NCBI RefSeq assembly: GCF_000010165.1 | Contig: NC_012491.1 | Span: forward strand, 944,501-1,008,500 | From: Brevibacillus brevis NBRC 100599 | GTDB taxonomy: Bacteria > Bacillota > Bacilli > Brevibacillales > Brevibacillaceae | DNA: 64,000 bases | Direction: 5' to 3' | Shown: positions 34,725-42,237 of the stretch, one piece after another | Numbering within the stretch: position 1 is the first letter of the stretch | Layout of the letters: each line of letters begins with the position of its first letter | Translations under genes and position numbers: made by a program | The notes under the pieces: generated by a model | Told to the model about the DNA's origin: nothing | Databases searched by the model: none | What the model saw: the letters and a program-made list of their open reading frames with translations, nothing else

Positions 34725-36160
34725 TGCTAGGCATGTCGAAAAGTATCTACCGCAGACTGCTGGTCAGCTTTTTGGCTACCGTTTTGGTAGGGTTGGGGAT
34801 TACAGGGATTGTTCTCTCCTTTTTTACGAAGGAGTATATTTACAACGCCAAAGAAGAAGAGCTTTTGCGGATGGCCAAAAAAGTAAATACCGCTATCCAT
34901 AACAGCAATGAAGTAAACAAACGGCTCTTGGACAAGCTGGCAATGCTGGACGAGTCATTTGATACCCGCATCTGGTTATTTGATACAAAAGGAAAAATTG
35001 TCGCGACTTCAATGAAGGATGAGATGTTTACGGGTAAGTCCGTGGCAGTTTCTATCGCGGACAACGTGCTGAAGGGAAAAAGCGCGGTTACCGAGCTGCA
35101 AATCGAAGGTCTGGATGATCCGATGTTGTCGGTCTCCGTCCCATGGGGCGAGGGCGAAAATGTCTACGGCGGAATTATTTTGCACGCGCCGATTGAAGGA
35201 ATTGAGAAAACCTTTGGTCAAATGCGCGAGTCGATTCTGTGGGCGACCTTGTTCGGGGTGCTGCTTTCTACGATCATGGTTTCGTATTTGTCATGGTCAA
35301 TCTCCCGCCCATTGCGAACCATTGAGAGAACAGCGGCTGAAATTGGTCGAGGGAATTATGCAGAGCGCGTCCAGGTCGATACGTCGGACGAGATCAGCGA
35401 CTTGGCGCAAACGATCAATACGATGGCACAGAAGCTGGAGAAGGTAGAGCAGGAGCGTCATCATTTGGAGCAAGTTCGCAATGATTTTTTGGCGAATGTC
35501 TCTCATGAATTGCGCACGCCTCTCACGGCGATCCAAGGTTTCCTCGAGGCGTTGCAGGATGGCTTGGTAGAGGAGGAGGAGGCGCGACAGAAGTATTACG
35601 CCGTGATGTACACCGAAACGATGCAAGTGAATCGCTTGGTGGATGACCTGATGGACTTGATGAAGCTGGAGAACAATGAAGTAAATCTGGTCAAGTTCCC
35701 TGTCGATGTGGCAGATGTCATGAATCGGGTTGCTTTTTCCTTCCATCAAGAAGCAGAGGAAAAAGGGCTTCACATGGGAGTAGAGGTAGAGGACGAGCTT
35801 CCGCGAATTTATGCCGATAAAGACAGGATCGCGCAAATTCTAAAAAATCTGGTGAAGAATGCACTCAAGTTTACGTCTGCTGGTGAAATCCGCATGCGTG
35901 CTTCGCTGGATGGAGAATACGTACAGATTCAAGTGATCGATACTGGAATGGGAATTGCAGCAGATGACCTGGACCGCATCTGGGAGCGTTTTTTCAAAGT
36001 AGATCGGGGACGTTCCAAGAACAATAAAGGAACAGGACTTGGACTCGCCATTGTAAAAGAGCTGGTAGAGCTGCATGATGGCAAATGCAGAGTGGAGAGC
36101 TCGCCTGGGAAGGGTAGTACTTTTACGATATGGCTTCCTAGGATTAAGCCGGAGAACTAA
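34724..36160 (+). CDS. Sensor histidine kinase (HAMP-HisKA)
   Basis: 478 aa. Membrane segments at about 12-33 and 169-190 bracket an extracellular sensor of about 135 residues; HAMP at about 190-242; phospho-acceptor His in FLANVSHELRTPLTAIQGF at about residue 260; ATPase with NLVKNALKF, DTGMGI and GTGLGLAIVKEL. It is translationally coupled to the response regulator. The stimulus is unknown. Confidence 0.92.
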   Translation: MLGMSKSIYRRLLVSFLATVLVGLGITGIVLSFFTKEYIYNAKEEELLRMAKKVNTAIHNSNEVNKRLLDKLAMLDESFDTRIWLFDTKGKIVATSMKDEMFTGKSVAVSIADNVLKGKSAVTELQIEGLDDPMLSVSVPWGEGENVYGGIILHAPIEGIEKTFGQMRESILWATLFGVLLSTIMVSYLSWSISRPLRTIERTAAEIGRGNYAERVQVDTSDEISDLAQTINTMAQKLEKVEQERHHLEQVRNDFLANVSHELRTPLTAIQGFLEALQDGLVEEEEARQKYYAVMYTETMQVNRLVDDLMDLMKLENNEVNLVKFPVDVADVMNRVAFSFHQEAEEKGLHMGVEVEDELPRIYADKDRIAQILKNLVKNALKFTSAGEIRMRASLDGEYVQIQVIDTGMGIAADDLDRIWERFFKVDRGRSKNNKGTGLGLAIVKELVELHDGKCRVESSPGKGSTFTIWLPRIKPEN

Positions 36161-36330
36161 ATCATGATCCGCTCAAAATGAATCTGTTCAAAATGATCAT
36201 GGTCATACTTTCTTCATATTTTGATCATCGTTTTTTCCTACTTTCCTTACAGAATGGTTATCTTTGCCCGTTACGATATAGGTGTGACAGCGAGAAGGTC
36301 ACGAAGCCAAGGAATGAAAGGGGAATGAAC

Positions 36331-36702
36331 ATGAACAAAAAGTGGTTCTCCATTGCCACTGTCGCATTACTCCTGTCTGGCAGCTTGGTTGCCTGCTCTA
36401 ACACAACAGGAACACCTGAACCGGCGACACAACAGGAGGGCACGACAAGCGAAACCGCTCCGGGCTCCTCCACTTCTGATAGCGGACAATCGACCAATAG
36501 CTCGGTTTCGCAAGATCAGTCTACTCCGGATGCTTCAGCGAACAGCTCTGATGCATCGACGGGCACAGGTTCGTCTACGGAAGCACCTGCGACAGATGCG
36601 AAATCTGATGCAGGTACCAGCACTGGATCATCTGGTGCTGTCGGAACCGACAACAGCAGTTCCGCTGGACAGTCTACAACGACTGACGCTAGCAAGAAGT
36701 AA
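36331..36702 (+). CDS. Ser/Thr-rich low-complexity lipoprotein
   Basis: 123 aa. The signal peptide ends in lipobox LVAC (about residue 22), so the protein is lipid-anchored. The rest is almost entirely Ser, Thr, Gly, Ala, Asp and Gln, lacks hydrophobic core residues and is probably disordered, as a spacer or cell-wall linker. The start at 36331 is chosen because AAAGGGG is 7 bases upstream. It sits right after the two-component system and could be its target. No function can be assigned. Confidence 0.7.
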   Translation: MNKKWFSIATVALLLSGSLVACSNTTGTPEPATQQEGTTSETAPGSSTSDSGQSTNSSVSQDQSTPDASANSSDASTGTGSSTEAPATDAKSDAGTSTGSSGAVGTDNSSSAGQSTTTDASKK

Positions 36703-36769
36703 TCATTCACGAACAGGAAACACGTTCGTCTGAACTCCTCTACTTCCCTCCCGTTTTATATACTTTGAT

Positions 36770-36795
36770 GACGACTATAGGTCGTCTTTTTTTTT
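36770..36795 (+). terminator. Intrinsic terminator
   Basis: GACGAC (36770-36775) pairs with GTCGTC (36781-36786), followed by nine T residues. Confidence 0.7.
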
Positions 36796-36810
36796 GTCTA
36801 AGAAAAGCAG

Positions 36811-36841
36811 TTCCAGTCTACCCTTCGGCCTACGTCTGGAA
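36811..36841. repeat. Minimal remnant of the hairpin repeat
   Basis: TTCCAGTCTACCCTTCGG continuing to CCTACG matches the left part of copy 3 (25656-25679) with one mismatch and ends in CTGGAA, the complement of TTCCAG. It looks like an internally deleted copy of about 31 bp. Confidence 0.6.
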
Positions 36842-36900
36842 AATACTTTGGTGGCATGTGGTATGATTATCCAAAATCATACATAGCGGGAGGGAGAAGC

Positions 36901-37920
36901 ATGATCACGTATCCATCGTTGAAAAAGGGCGCTACTATAGGGGTAACTGCACCATCATCAGGTGTACCAGAGTATTTGCATGAACTAATCAGGTTGGCAT
37001 GCAGTCGTATGGAGAGCAGGGGGTATTCCATCGTTTGCAAAGATACAGTCTGGACACAGGAAAAAGCCAAGTCAGCTCCTGCCATTAACCGCGCAGCCGA
37101 ATTCAACTCCCTGATGCAAGAGGAAGACGTCGATATCATCATTCCTCCTTGGGGTGGCGAGTTGCTGATTGAGATTTTAGACAAGCTTGATTTTGATGCC
37201 ATGCAACCAAAATGGGTGTTAGGCTATTCGGATGTGAGTGTGCTGTTGCTCGCGATTACATTAAAAACGGGGATGGCTACGGCCCATGGGACGAATCTGA
37301 TAGATTTGCGTGGAGCAGATATGGATGAGACGACGGCTATGTGGGAAACAGTTCTGTCAACGCAAAAGGGCGAGTCAGTCTTGCAGTACTCTTCTCCGAT
37401 GTATCAAAAGGAATGGCAGCATACGAATCCTTCCCCGCATATCTTTCACCTGACGGAACCGACTGTATGGAAAACTACAGAGACTACTCCCCACGTAAAT
37501 ATGCAGGGACGGCTACTTGGCGGCTGTATCGATATCATTCGGCATGTGATCGGCACACCGTATGGGGACGTGCAAACGTTTCAAAAAGAACAGATCGGGA
37601 ATGAAGCGATCATCTGGTATTTGGAAAACTGTGAGCTTTCAACGACTGATCTGCGCAGATCATTGGTACAAATGAAGCTGGCCGGATGGTTCGACCATTG
37701 TGCGGGGATCATGTTTGGGCGCAGTCCAGCGAATCAGACGGTGGACGGCTACACTGTGGAAGACGTCTATCAGGAACTGGCTGAAGAGCTGCAAGTCCCT
37801 GTCCTCTACGACATAGATTGTGGGCATATGCCGCCACAAATCACGTTTATAAATGGGGCATTTGCTGAAGTAGAGCTATCTTTCGAAAAAGGAAGTGTAC
37901 GGCAATATTTTCGTCCATAG
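36901..37920 (+). CDS. S66-family peptidase (LD-carboxypeptidase/MccF-like)
   Basis: 339 aa. S66 serine peptidase: N-terminal KKGATIGVTAPSSGVP, the nucleophile elbow GYSDVSVLL (Ser at about residue 113), Glu in the YLENCEL stretch and His in DIDCGHMPPQ near residue 312. Relatives either recycle murein peptides or, as MccF, detoxify microcin C-type aminoacyl adenylates. The long insert in the middle is more like MccF. GGGAGGG precedes the ATG at 36901. It stands alone before a terminator. Confidence 0.88.
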   Translation: MITYPSLKKGATIGVTAPSSGVPEYLHELIRLACSRMESRGYSIVCKDTVWTQEKAKSAPAINRAAEFNSLMQEEDVDIIIPPWGGELLIEILDKLDFDAMQPKWVLGYSDVSVLLLAITLKTGMATAHGTNLIDLRGADMDETTAMWETVLSTQKGESVLQYSSPMYQKEWQHTNPSPHIFHLTEPTVWKTTETTPHVNMQGRLLGGCIDIIRHVIGTPYGDVQTFQKEQIGNEAIIWYLENCELSTTDLRRSLVQMKLAGWFDHCAGIMFGRSPANQTVDGYTVEDVYQELAEELQVPVLYDIDCGHMPPQITFINGAFAEVELSFEKGSVRQYFRP

Positions 37921-37927
37921 CTTAAAA

Positions 37928-37965
37928 AAACGAGGGCTTCCCAACGATTGGGAAGCCCTCGTAGC
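37928..37965. terminator. Strong intrinsic terminator
   Basis: CGAGGGCTTCCCAA near 37931 pairs with TTGGGAAGCCCTCG ending near 37962. On the minus strand it is followed by TTTTTTTAAG and serves the EamA gene; it also lies just after the S66 gene. Confidence 0.88.
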
Positions 37966-37983
37966 ATGTAAGCAAACACGATT

Positions 37984-38931
37984 TTAGCCTTGCTTCTCGT
38001 TGGAATGGGGGAAAGGATGTTCCTCCATCGATCCACGTTTATTTTTGGTACGCAAAGTGGACAAGGCGACACCGATGAAAATAAATGAGCCACCAGCGAA
38101 AAAGCCAATACCCAAATGTTCATGCAGCAACAGCCAGCCTAAAAATGCACCAACAATGGGCTGTACAAAAAAGAACCCGGCCCCACTCCCTGCGGGCATC
38201 AGCTCGAAGCCTTTGTTCCACAAATAAAAAGCACCTGCGGTAGAAATCATGCCGATATAGAGGACGCCTGCCCAGATGTCCCAACCAAATTGCCAGGAGA
38301 CGGGTGTGACAGACAGCTCCCAAAACATGAGTGGACTCGTAAAGATGATGCCAAACAATGCTACGTAGGTAGTGACGAGCAGGGATGAATAGCGCTGCGT
38401 TGCCTTTTTGCTGAGAACGGTATACAATCCCCAGCTAATCGCTGCTAGGAACAAAATCAGGTTTCCTGCGAGGGAAGACTGAGCGTCAGCTTGATCAGGA
38501 ACACCAATGACGATGATGACACCAATCGTCGCTAACAAGATACCCGCTGCTTGCTTCAGATGGATGCGCTCCTTTAATAGCCAGACCGCAAAAATGGCAA
38601 TAAAGGCAGGCGATGCGGAGGTAATCAAAGCACCCATATGGGCAGTAGACAGCTTGGTACCGAGAAATTGTGCGGCGATTGAGATCGTGACCCCGACAAA
38701 GGAGATGGCCATCAGCAAAGGGTAATCTTTTTTCGCGACACGCTCCTTGCGAGCAACGATAAATGCCGCCAGCACGACTAAAGCAATGCAAAAACGCAAA
38801 ATCAATAGCGTGAACGGTGGAATCACTTCCAACACGACCTTGCTGACGACATAAACACCGCCCCAGATCGCTGCAGCGAGAGTCAGGCAGACAGCCCCTA
38901 AAAACATTTGCTTCCATTGTGATTGTGACAT
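37984..38931 (-). CDS. EamA/DMT-family exporter
   Basis: 315 aa, ten predicted membrane segments in two EamA repeats (about 15-145 and 160-295). Repeat 1 contains AAIWGGVYVVSKVVLEVIPP and repeat 2 GNLILFLAAISWGLYTVLSKKA. It probably exports a small metabolite or drug. The GGGAGG ribosome site 8 bases before the ATG is buried in a hairpin (38940-38990) that follows a leader peptide gene, suggesting translational attenuation. It is the last gene of the DinB-GNAT-leader-EamA operon. Confidence 0.86.
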   Translation of the reverse strand: MSQSQWKQMFLGAVCLTLAAAIWGGVYVVSKVVLEVIPPFTLLILRFCIALVVLAAFIVARKERVAKKDYPLLMAISFVGVTISIAAQFLGTKLSTAHMGALITSASPAFIAIFAVWLLKERIHLKQAAGILLATIGVIIVIGVPDQADAQSSLAGNLILFLAAISWGLYTVLSKKATQRYSSLLVTTYVALFGIIFTSPLMFWELSVTPVSWQFGWDIWAGVLYIGMISTAGAFYLWNKGFELMPAGSGAGFFFVQPIVGAFLGWLLLHEHLGIGFFAGGSFIFIGVALSTLRTKNKRGSMEEHPFPHSNEKQG

Positions 38932-38939
38932 AACAAGTC

Positions 38940-39033
38940 CCTCCCGGAATAATGAATCAATCGTTCGAGCGTTATTCCGTAGCCGGGAGGCAGTAAGAGA
39001 ACCACTTCCTCACCGACTAGGAGAGGAGGGTGG
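38940..39033 (-). promoter_or_regulatory. Attenuator-type leader with sequestered ribosome site
   Basis: Minus-strand RNA segments: 1 = CCACCCUCCUC (39033-39023, within the leader peptide codons); 2 = GAGGAAGUGG (39011-39002); 3 = ACUGCCUCCC (38994-38985) continuing to GGAAUAA (38978-38972); 4 = UUAUUCC-GGGAGG (38952-38940), which includes the EamA Shine-Dalgarno. Segment 1 pairs with 2; segment 3 pairs with 4 (7 plus 6 bp); alternatively 2 (GAGGAAGU) pairs with 3 (ACUGCCUC) in 7 of 8 positions, which would free the ribosome site. No U run follows, so control would be at translation. Confidence 0.62.
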
Positions 39034-39064
39034 GCACATCATTTTCAAAAAGGCGACGGTTCAT
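39017..39064 (-). CDS. Leader peptide, 15 aa
   Basis: The frame encodes MNRRLFENDVPTLLS followed by TAG. A near-ideal TAAGGAGGTG (39080-39071) lies 6 bases before the ATG, stronger than needed for a chance frame. It begins 14 bases after the GNAT stop and ends 85 bases before the EamA start. The last codons form segment 1 of the downstream fold, so a ribosome held there would change which hairpin forms. It lacks the Arg-X-Arg motif of macrolide-arrest peptides; the inducer is unknown. Confidence 0.6.
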   Translation of the reverse strand: MNRRLFENDVPTLLS

Positions 39065-39077
39065 ATCTTTCACCTCC

Positions 39078-39596
39078 TTAATTTGTACGGGGTAGCCACT
39101 TGGCTACCAGCAGCACCGGTTGTGTCAGACGACCGACTGGTGCCTCCACCTGACGATACTGCTCATAGCCAAGCTTCCCCCAGAAAAGAAGAGCAGGTTC
39201 ATTATGCGCAATGACACCGTGATGAACATGCTCACTGCCATGGTGGATGCAGTAGGATTCCATGAGTGTCACTGCCTCTTTTCCAAAGCCCTGTTGCTGA
39301 TAATCGGCATGCAAAAGCAAAAGACTAATCCAGCTTTTTGGATCGTTTACACTGGAGAGGACGATATGGATGACTCCAATGATCGTACCTTCACGAGTAA
39401 TAGCGAGCCAATGCCCGGAAGGTATGCTTATGGTAGCGTCATATTCGGCTTCCAGTTCAGCAAGACTTACTGTGCTCGTGCCGTTTCGAAGCTGATTGTA
39501 CTTTGGATTGCTGTTGTAGGTGGCGAGTAAGTCGGGTAAATCCTCGCGCAGCAATTCGCGAATGATGAGCCGCTCACCTGTCAAAATGAGACTCAT
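39078..39596 (-). CDS. GNAT N-acetyltransferase
   Basis: 172 aa, one GNAT domain of the RimJ/RimL-like group: LTGERLIIRELLREDLPDLLATY at the start, LLHADYQQQGFGKEAVTLME as the acetyl-CoA loop, and NEPALLFWGKLGYEQYR near the end. The substrate is unknown. Its start overlaps the DinB stop (ATGA). The stop codon overlaps the leader peptide's ribosome site. Confidence 0.85.
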   Translation of the reverse strand: MSLILTGERLIIRELLREDLPDLLATYNSNPKYNQLRNGTSTVSLAELEAEYDATISIPSGHWLAITREGTIIGVIHIVLSSVNDPKSWISLLLLHADYQQQGFGKEAVTLMESYCIHHGSEHVHHGVIAHNEPALLFWGKLGYEQYRQVEAPVGRLTQPVLLVAKWLPRTN

Positions 39597-40048
39597 TGAG
39601 GTCCTCCGTACTTGCGGATAAGTCCAATCTGCCCGCCGTGGTAGCCCATATGATAGATCAGTCGACCAAGTGCCTGACGGGGAGTCAATGTGGCAATCGG
39701 TGCTTCACATGGGATGTCCCACGCGTCTTTTGGCAGGGCAGCCAGAGAATCCAGCAAGTGATGGTAGGCAGTATCTTTGAAAGCAAGCAAGGCAGACAAG
39801 TCGGTAAAGTTTCCTTCATCCTTCACAGGTCCAATGGTAGTGAGAGTGATGTCGGACGGGATTGCTCTTCCGAAAAACATCATACAGAATCGATATTCGA
39901 CTTCCGCGATGTGATGAATCAAAAATCCGATGGAATTAGAGCCCGGAGCCAGCTTCCAGCCAAGCTCGGCTTCAACCAATTCGACGAGTGCATCCTGATA
40001 CCGGGAGCGAGCAGTTTGCAAGGTCGGCAAAAGTTCTTGTTCGAACAT
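39593..40048 (-). CDS. DinB superfamily protein
   Basis: 151 aa four-helix protein of the DinB/YfiT-like fold. Metal-ligand candidates are His in GFLIHHIAEVEYRF (about residues 45-46) and in IYHMGYHGGQIGLIRK (about 132-136), the usual three-His pattern. Relatives act as thiol S-transferases in bacillithiol chemistry or have unknown roles. AAGGAAG precedes the ATG. First gene of the operon ending in the EamA exporter. Confidence 0.83.
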   Translation of the reverse strand: MFEQELLPTLQTARSRYQDALVELVEAELGWKLAPGSNSIGFLIHHIAEVEYRFCMMFFGRAIPSDITLTTIGPVKDEGNFTDLSALLAFKDTAYHHLLDSLAALPKDAWDIPCEAPIATLTPRQALGRLIYHMGYHGGQIGLIRKYGGPQ

Positions 40049-40188
40049 CGAATCTTCCTTTCTAGTGTTTATTTATATTATAGGAAAAAGATCCGGAAAG
40101 AACAGCATGACCATTCGGAATATTTTGAATGAATGTTCACTCAGCAACTTGAATTCGTTATACTAAAGAAAAACAAGGAGTGAGAAAG

Positions 40189-40599
40189 ATGGCTCATCGC
40201 TATCATCTAACTGTGCGTTCAACTGATATTGACGTAATCGGACATGTGAACAATGCCAAGTATTTGGAGTACATGGAGTGGGCGCGTTTTGAATGGATAT
40301 GGGAGCAAGGATTTACGCTGGACGAATTGAGGCGACGGGCCATCATGCCGGTAGTGGCCAATATAAACATTAACTACCGCAAAGAATTGAAAATGCGTGA
40401 AGAGGTAACGGCGATTACTACGGTGGTCAAGGTGGGTGAAAAAAGCTTCGTCATCCGCCAGGAGCTGTACAACGCTGCAGATGTATTAGTGGCGGACGCC
40501 GATGTGACAATGGTCATGATCGATGCGAATACACGCCAATCTATTTCTTTACCAGTTGAGTTGAAAGAGGCATTGCTTGTGGATTTGCCTAAAAGCTAA
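40189..40599 (+). CDS. Acyl-CoA thioesterase (4HBT hot-dog family)
   Basis: 136 aa, one hot-dog domain. TDIDVIGHVNNAKYLEYMEWARFEW at residues about 11-35 has the catalytic Asp/His region of the YbgC/4HBT group, and ININYRKELKMREEV follows. It hydrolyses acyl-CoA or acyl-ACP thioesters; chain length is unknown. The ATG at 40189 is favoured by AAGGAG 10 bases upstream over the GTG at 40180. Confidence 0.85.
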   Translation: MAHRYHLTVRSTDIDVIGHVNNAKYLEYMEWARFEWIWEQGFTLDELRRRAIMPVVANININYRKELKMREEVTAITTVVKVGEKSFVIRQELYNAADVLVADADVTMVMIDANTRQSISLPVELKEALLVDLPKS

Positions 40600-40604
40600 A
40601 GGCA

Positions 40605-40943
40605 TCAGGATGATTTGCGAATGAAGTCGAGGCGGAAATTATTCCATTCGAGAGCACGCAGCGCCAATGTCTCCAAGATACGCTCATGGCGATCTTGACC
40701 TTCCTTTAACTCAGCAACATCTTGCTTCAGCATGGCAACATCTTGCTTTAATTCGGCAACATCTTGCTTCAACATGGCGACATCCTGCTTTAGTTCGGTA
40801 ACATCGGCTTTTAGCTGGTGAACTTCCATGGTTAAAGCGTCCATCTTGGCATCCAATTCGTCCTGCCGATCTATGAGGGCATGAGCAATCAGACGCAACT
40901 CATTCATACCCTCTACTAAAATATCCAGTTTTTCGTTAGACAT
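40605..40943 (-). CDS. Heptad-repeat coiled-coil protein
   Basis: 112 aa, cytoplasmic. Residues about 30-85 are a perfect heptad array in which AELKQDV and AMLKQDV alternate, forming a long parallel coiled coil; the DNA shows the same 21-base unit repeated. The ends NEKLDILVEGMNELRLIA and RHERILETLALRALEW are non-repetitive. AAAGGAGGT lies 6 bases before the ATG at 40943. The function is unknown; it resembles small phage/plasmid-like coiled-coil proteins and is convergent with the thioesterase. Confidence 0.75.
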   Translation of the reverse strand: MSNEKLDILVEGMNELRLIAHALIDRQDELDAKMDALTMEVHQLKADVTELKQDVAMLKQDVAELKQDVAMLKQDVAELKEGQDRHERILETLALRALEWNNFRLDFIRKSS

Positions 40944-41042
40944 GTTTCCACCTCCTTTTTCCGTTACAATGATCATAACAAAAGACAGAGTCATATGCAC
41001 AATGAAAACAGCAAGAAAAAAGGAAGGGGACGCCACTCAGCC

Positions 41043-41747
41043 ATGTCCAAATTTACAACAATCCTATTTGATCTCGACGACACTCTCTTCGATTTTTCAG
41101 CTTGCTGGGAGAAAGGGATGCGGCAGACGATTGCGAGCCATGCACTTACAGCAGAACTCGACCAAGAGAAATTCCTTGAAGCTCTGCGGCGCCACGGAGA
41201 TGATTTGTGGATCGATGTTATTGCTAAGCGCTACGATTTTACGCAATACAGGAGGTTGCGTTTTCAGCGAGCTATGGCTGATTGTAACCGACAGATTGAA
41301 GTGGAGCAGGTCGACGATTTTCAACGCGCCTATCAGGTGGCATGTATGGACGCAGTCCAGCCAGATCCCACTGTTCAGTCTACCATTGCGAGGTTGGCAG
41401 AAGAGCATAAACTAGGGATTGTTACGAATGGTCCTGTCGATATGGCATTTATCAAGCTGGAGAGGTTGGGATTGTCTGCTTATTTTCCACGGGAGCGGGT
41501 GTTTCTCTCCGAAATCATCGGACATCATAAGCCAGATCTACGTATATATGAACATGTTCGTGAAAAACTCGGAGTTGAGAGCAAGCAGGTGTTGTTCGTC
41601 GGAGATACGTGGGAGGCAGATGTAGCAGGCGCGATGGACGCAGGCTTCTCAGCTGTCTGGATCAATCCACGAGGGAAAAAGCCTACTTCAGAGCATCAGC
41701 CACTCGCTGTCATTGAACGACTGGATCAGCTTTTGGCAATCTTGTAG
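41043..41747 (+). CDS. HAD-family nucleotidase (YjjG/YfnB-like)
   Basis: 234 aa. HAD motifs: I FDLDDTLFDF (residues 9-18, both Asp), II GIVTNGP, III the Lys of GHHKPDLRIY, IV FVGDTWEADVAGA. The motif order and cap size fit the YjjG group that removes phosphate from noncanonical pyrimidine nucleotides. The start at 41043 is a reasonable choice, but GAAGGGG is further upstream than usual; an ATG at 40995 is the alternative. Confidence 0.85.
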   Translation: MSKFTTILFDLDDTLFDFSACWEKGMRQTIASHALTAELDQEKFLEALRRHGDDLWIDVIAKRYDFTQYRRLRFQRAMADCNRQIEVEQVDDFQRAYQVACMDAVQPDPTVQSTIARLAEEHKLGIVTNGPVDMAFIKLERLGLSAYFPRERVFLSEIIGHHKPDLRIYEHVREKLGVESKQVLFVGDTWEADVAGAMDAGFSAVWINPRGKKPTSEHQPLAVIERLDQLLAIL

Positions 41748-41824
41748 AAAAAAGCAGCCTATTGCCCCATAGCCGCATAGCTTGCAGGCTGTTTTCGGTG
41801 GCAATCAAGCTGCTTTTTTTCTAC
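41744..41824. terminator. Long intrinsic terminator
   Basis: GTAGAAAAAAGCAGC (41744-41758) pairs with GCTGCTTTTTTTCTAC (41809-41824, one extra T), with an inner ATTGCC/GGCAAT pairing. It separates the HAD gene from convergent small genes and functions on both strands. Confidence 0.8.
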
Positions 41825-41847
41825 ATATTTTCTTGCTCTTTTTGCTC

Positions 41848-42009
41848 CTAGCGTTTTGCGTACTGCTTTCTCATGAAAAGGATGAGAGAAACAATAATCA
41901 GCCCAATTAAAATCCCGATAACTTCTGGTTTAAGGCTATCTCCCCAAAAGATTCTATACAGCAAAACCCCTGTCAGGATAACGGCAAAATCCAGAAACCT
42001 ACTTGTCAT
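41848..42009 (-). CDS. Small two-helix membrane protein, 53 aa
   Basis: MTSRFLDFAVILTGVLLYRI at the start, a second hydrophobic segment at about 29-46 (VIGILIGLIIVSLILFM) and a basic tail. GGGGGAAG lies 6 bases before the ATG. It follows the 65-aa membrane protein gene by 30 bases on the same strand and resembles it in size and layout, so both may belong to the ABC exporter operon. Family unknown. Confidence 0.62.
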   Translation of the reverse strand: MTSRFLDFAVILTGVLLYRIFWGDSLKPEVIGILIGLIIVSLILFMRKQYAKR

Positions 42010-42039
42010 GCGAATCTTCCCCCATTTACATGAACCTGA

Positions 42040-42237
42040 TTATCGTTCGTATCGACTAACCTGATCTTCCATTTTTTCATGCTGACTCTTCCTGTACTTT
42101 GTGATGAAAAAGATGAGATTGAGGACAATCAGGCCAATCGTAATTGACATACTTCCGATAGTCATGCTTTTTCCTATCGAGATGTTGAAAAGCAGCATCC
42201 CGGATAGGAGCAGGACAAAAACGAGATTAAGCATCAT
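42040..42237 (-). CDS. Small two-helix membrane protein, 65 aa
   Basis: Begins MMLNLVFVLLLSGMLLFNIS, with a second hydrophobic segment at about 29-46 and a charged C terminus KYRKSQHEKMED. The start at 42237 overlaps the ABC ATPase stop; GGGGGAAG is 6 bases upstream. It is probably an accessory membrane protein of the ABC exporter, by position only. Confidence 0.65.
   Translation of the reverse strand: MMLNLVFVLLLSGMLLFNISIGKSMTIGSMSITIGLIVLNLIFFITKYRKSQHEKMEDQVSRYER

Noticed and set aside
38000..38931. Long antisense frames over the EamA and other exporter genes
   Set aside because: They show no ribosome sites or domain features and mirror the hydrophobic codon pattern of the real genes.
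40680..40830. Regular about 21-base repeats that could suggest a CRISPR or tandem-repeat array
   Set aside because: There are no spacers; the units are in frame and encode coiled-coil heptads.
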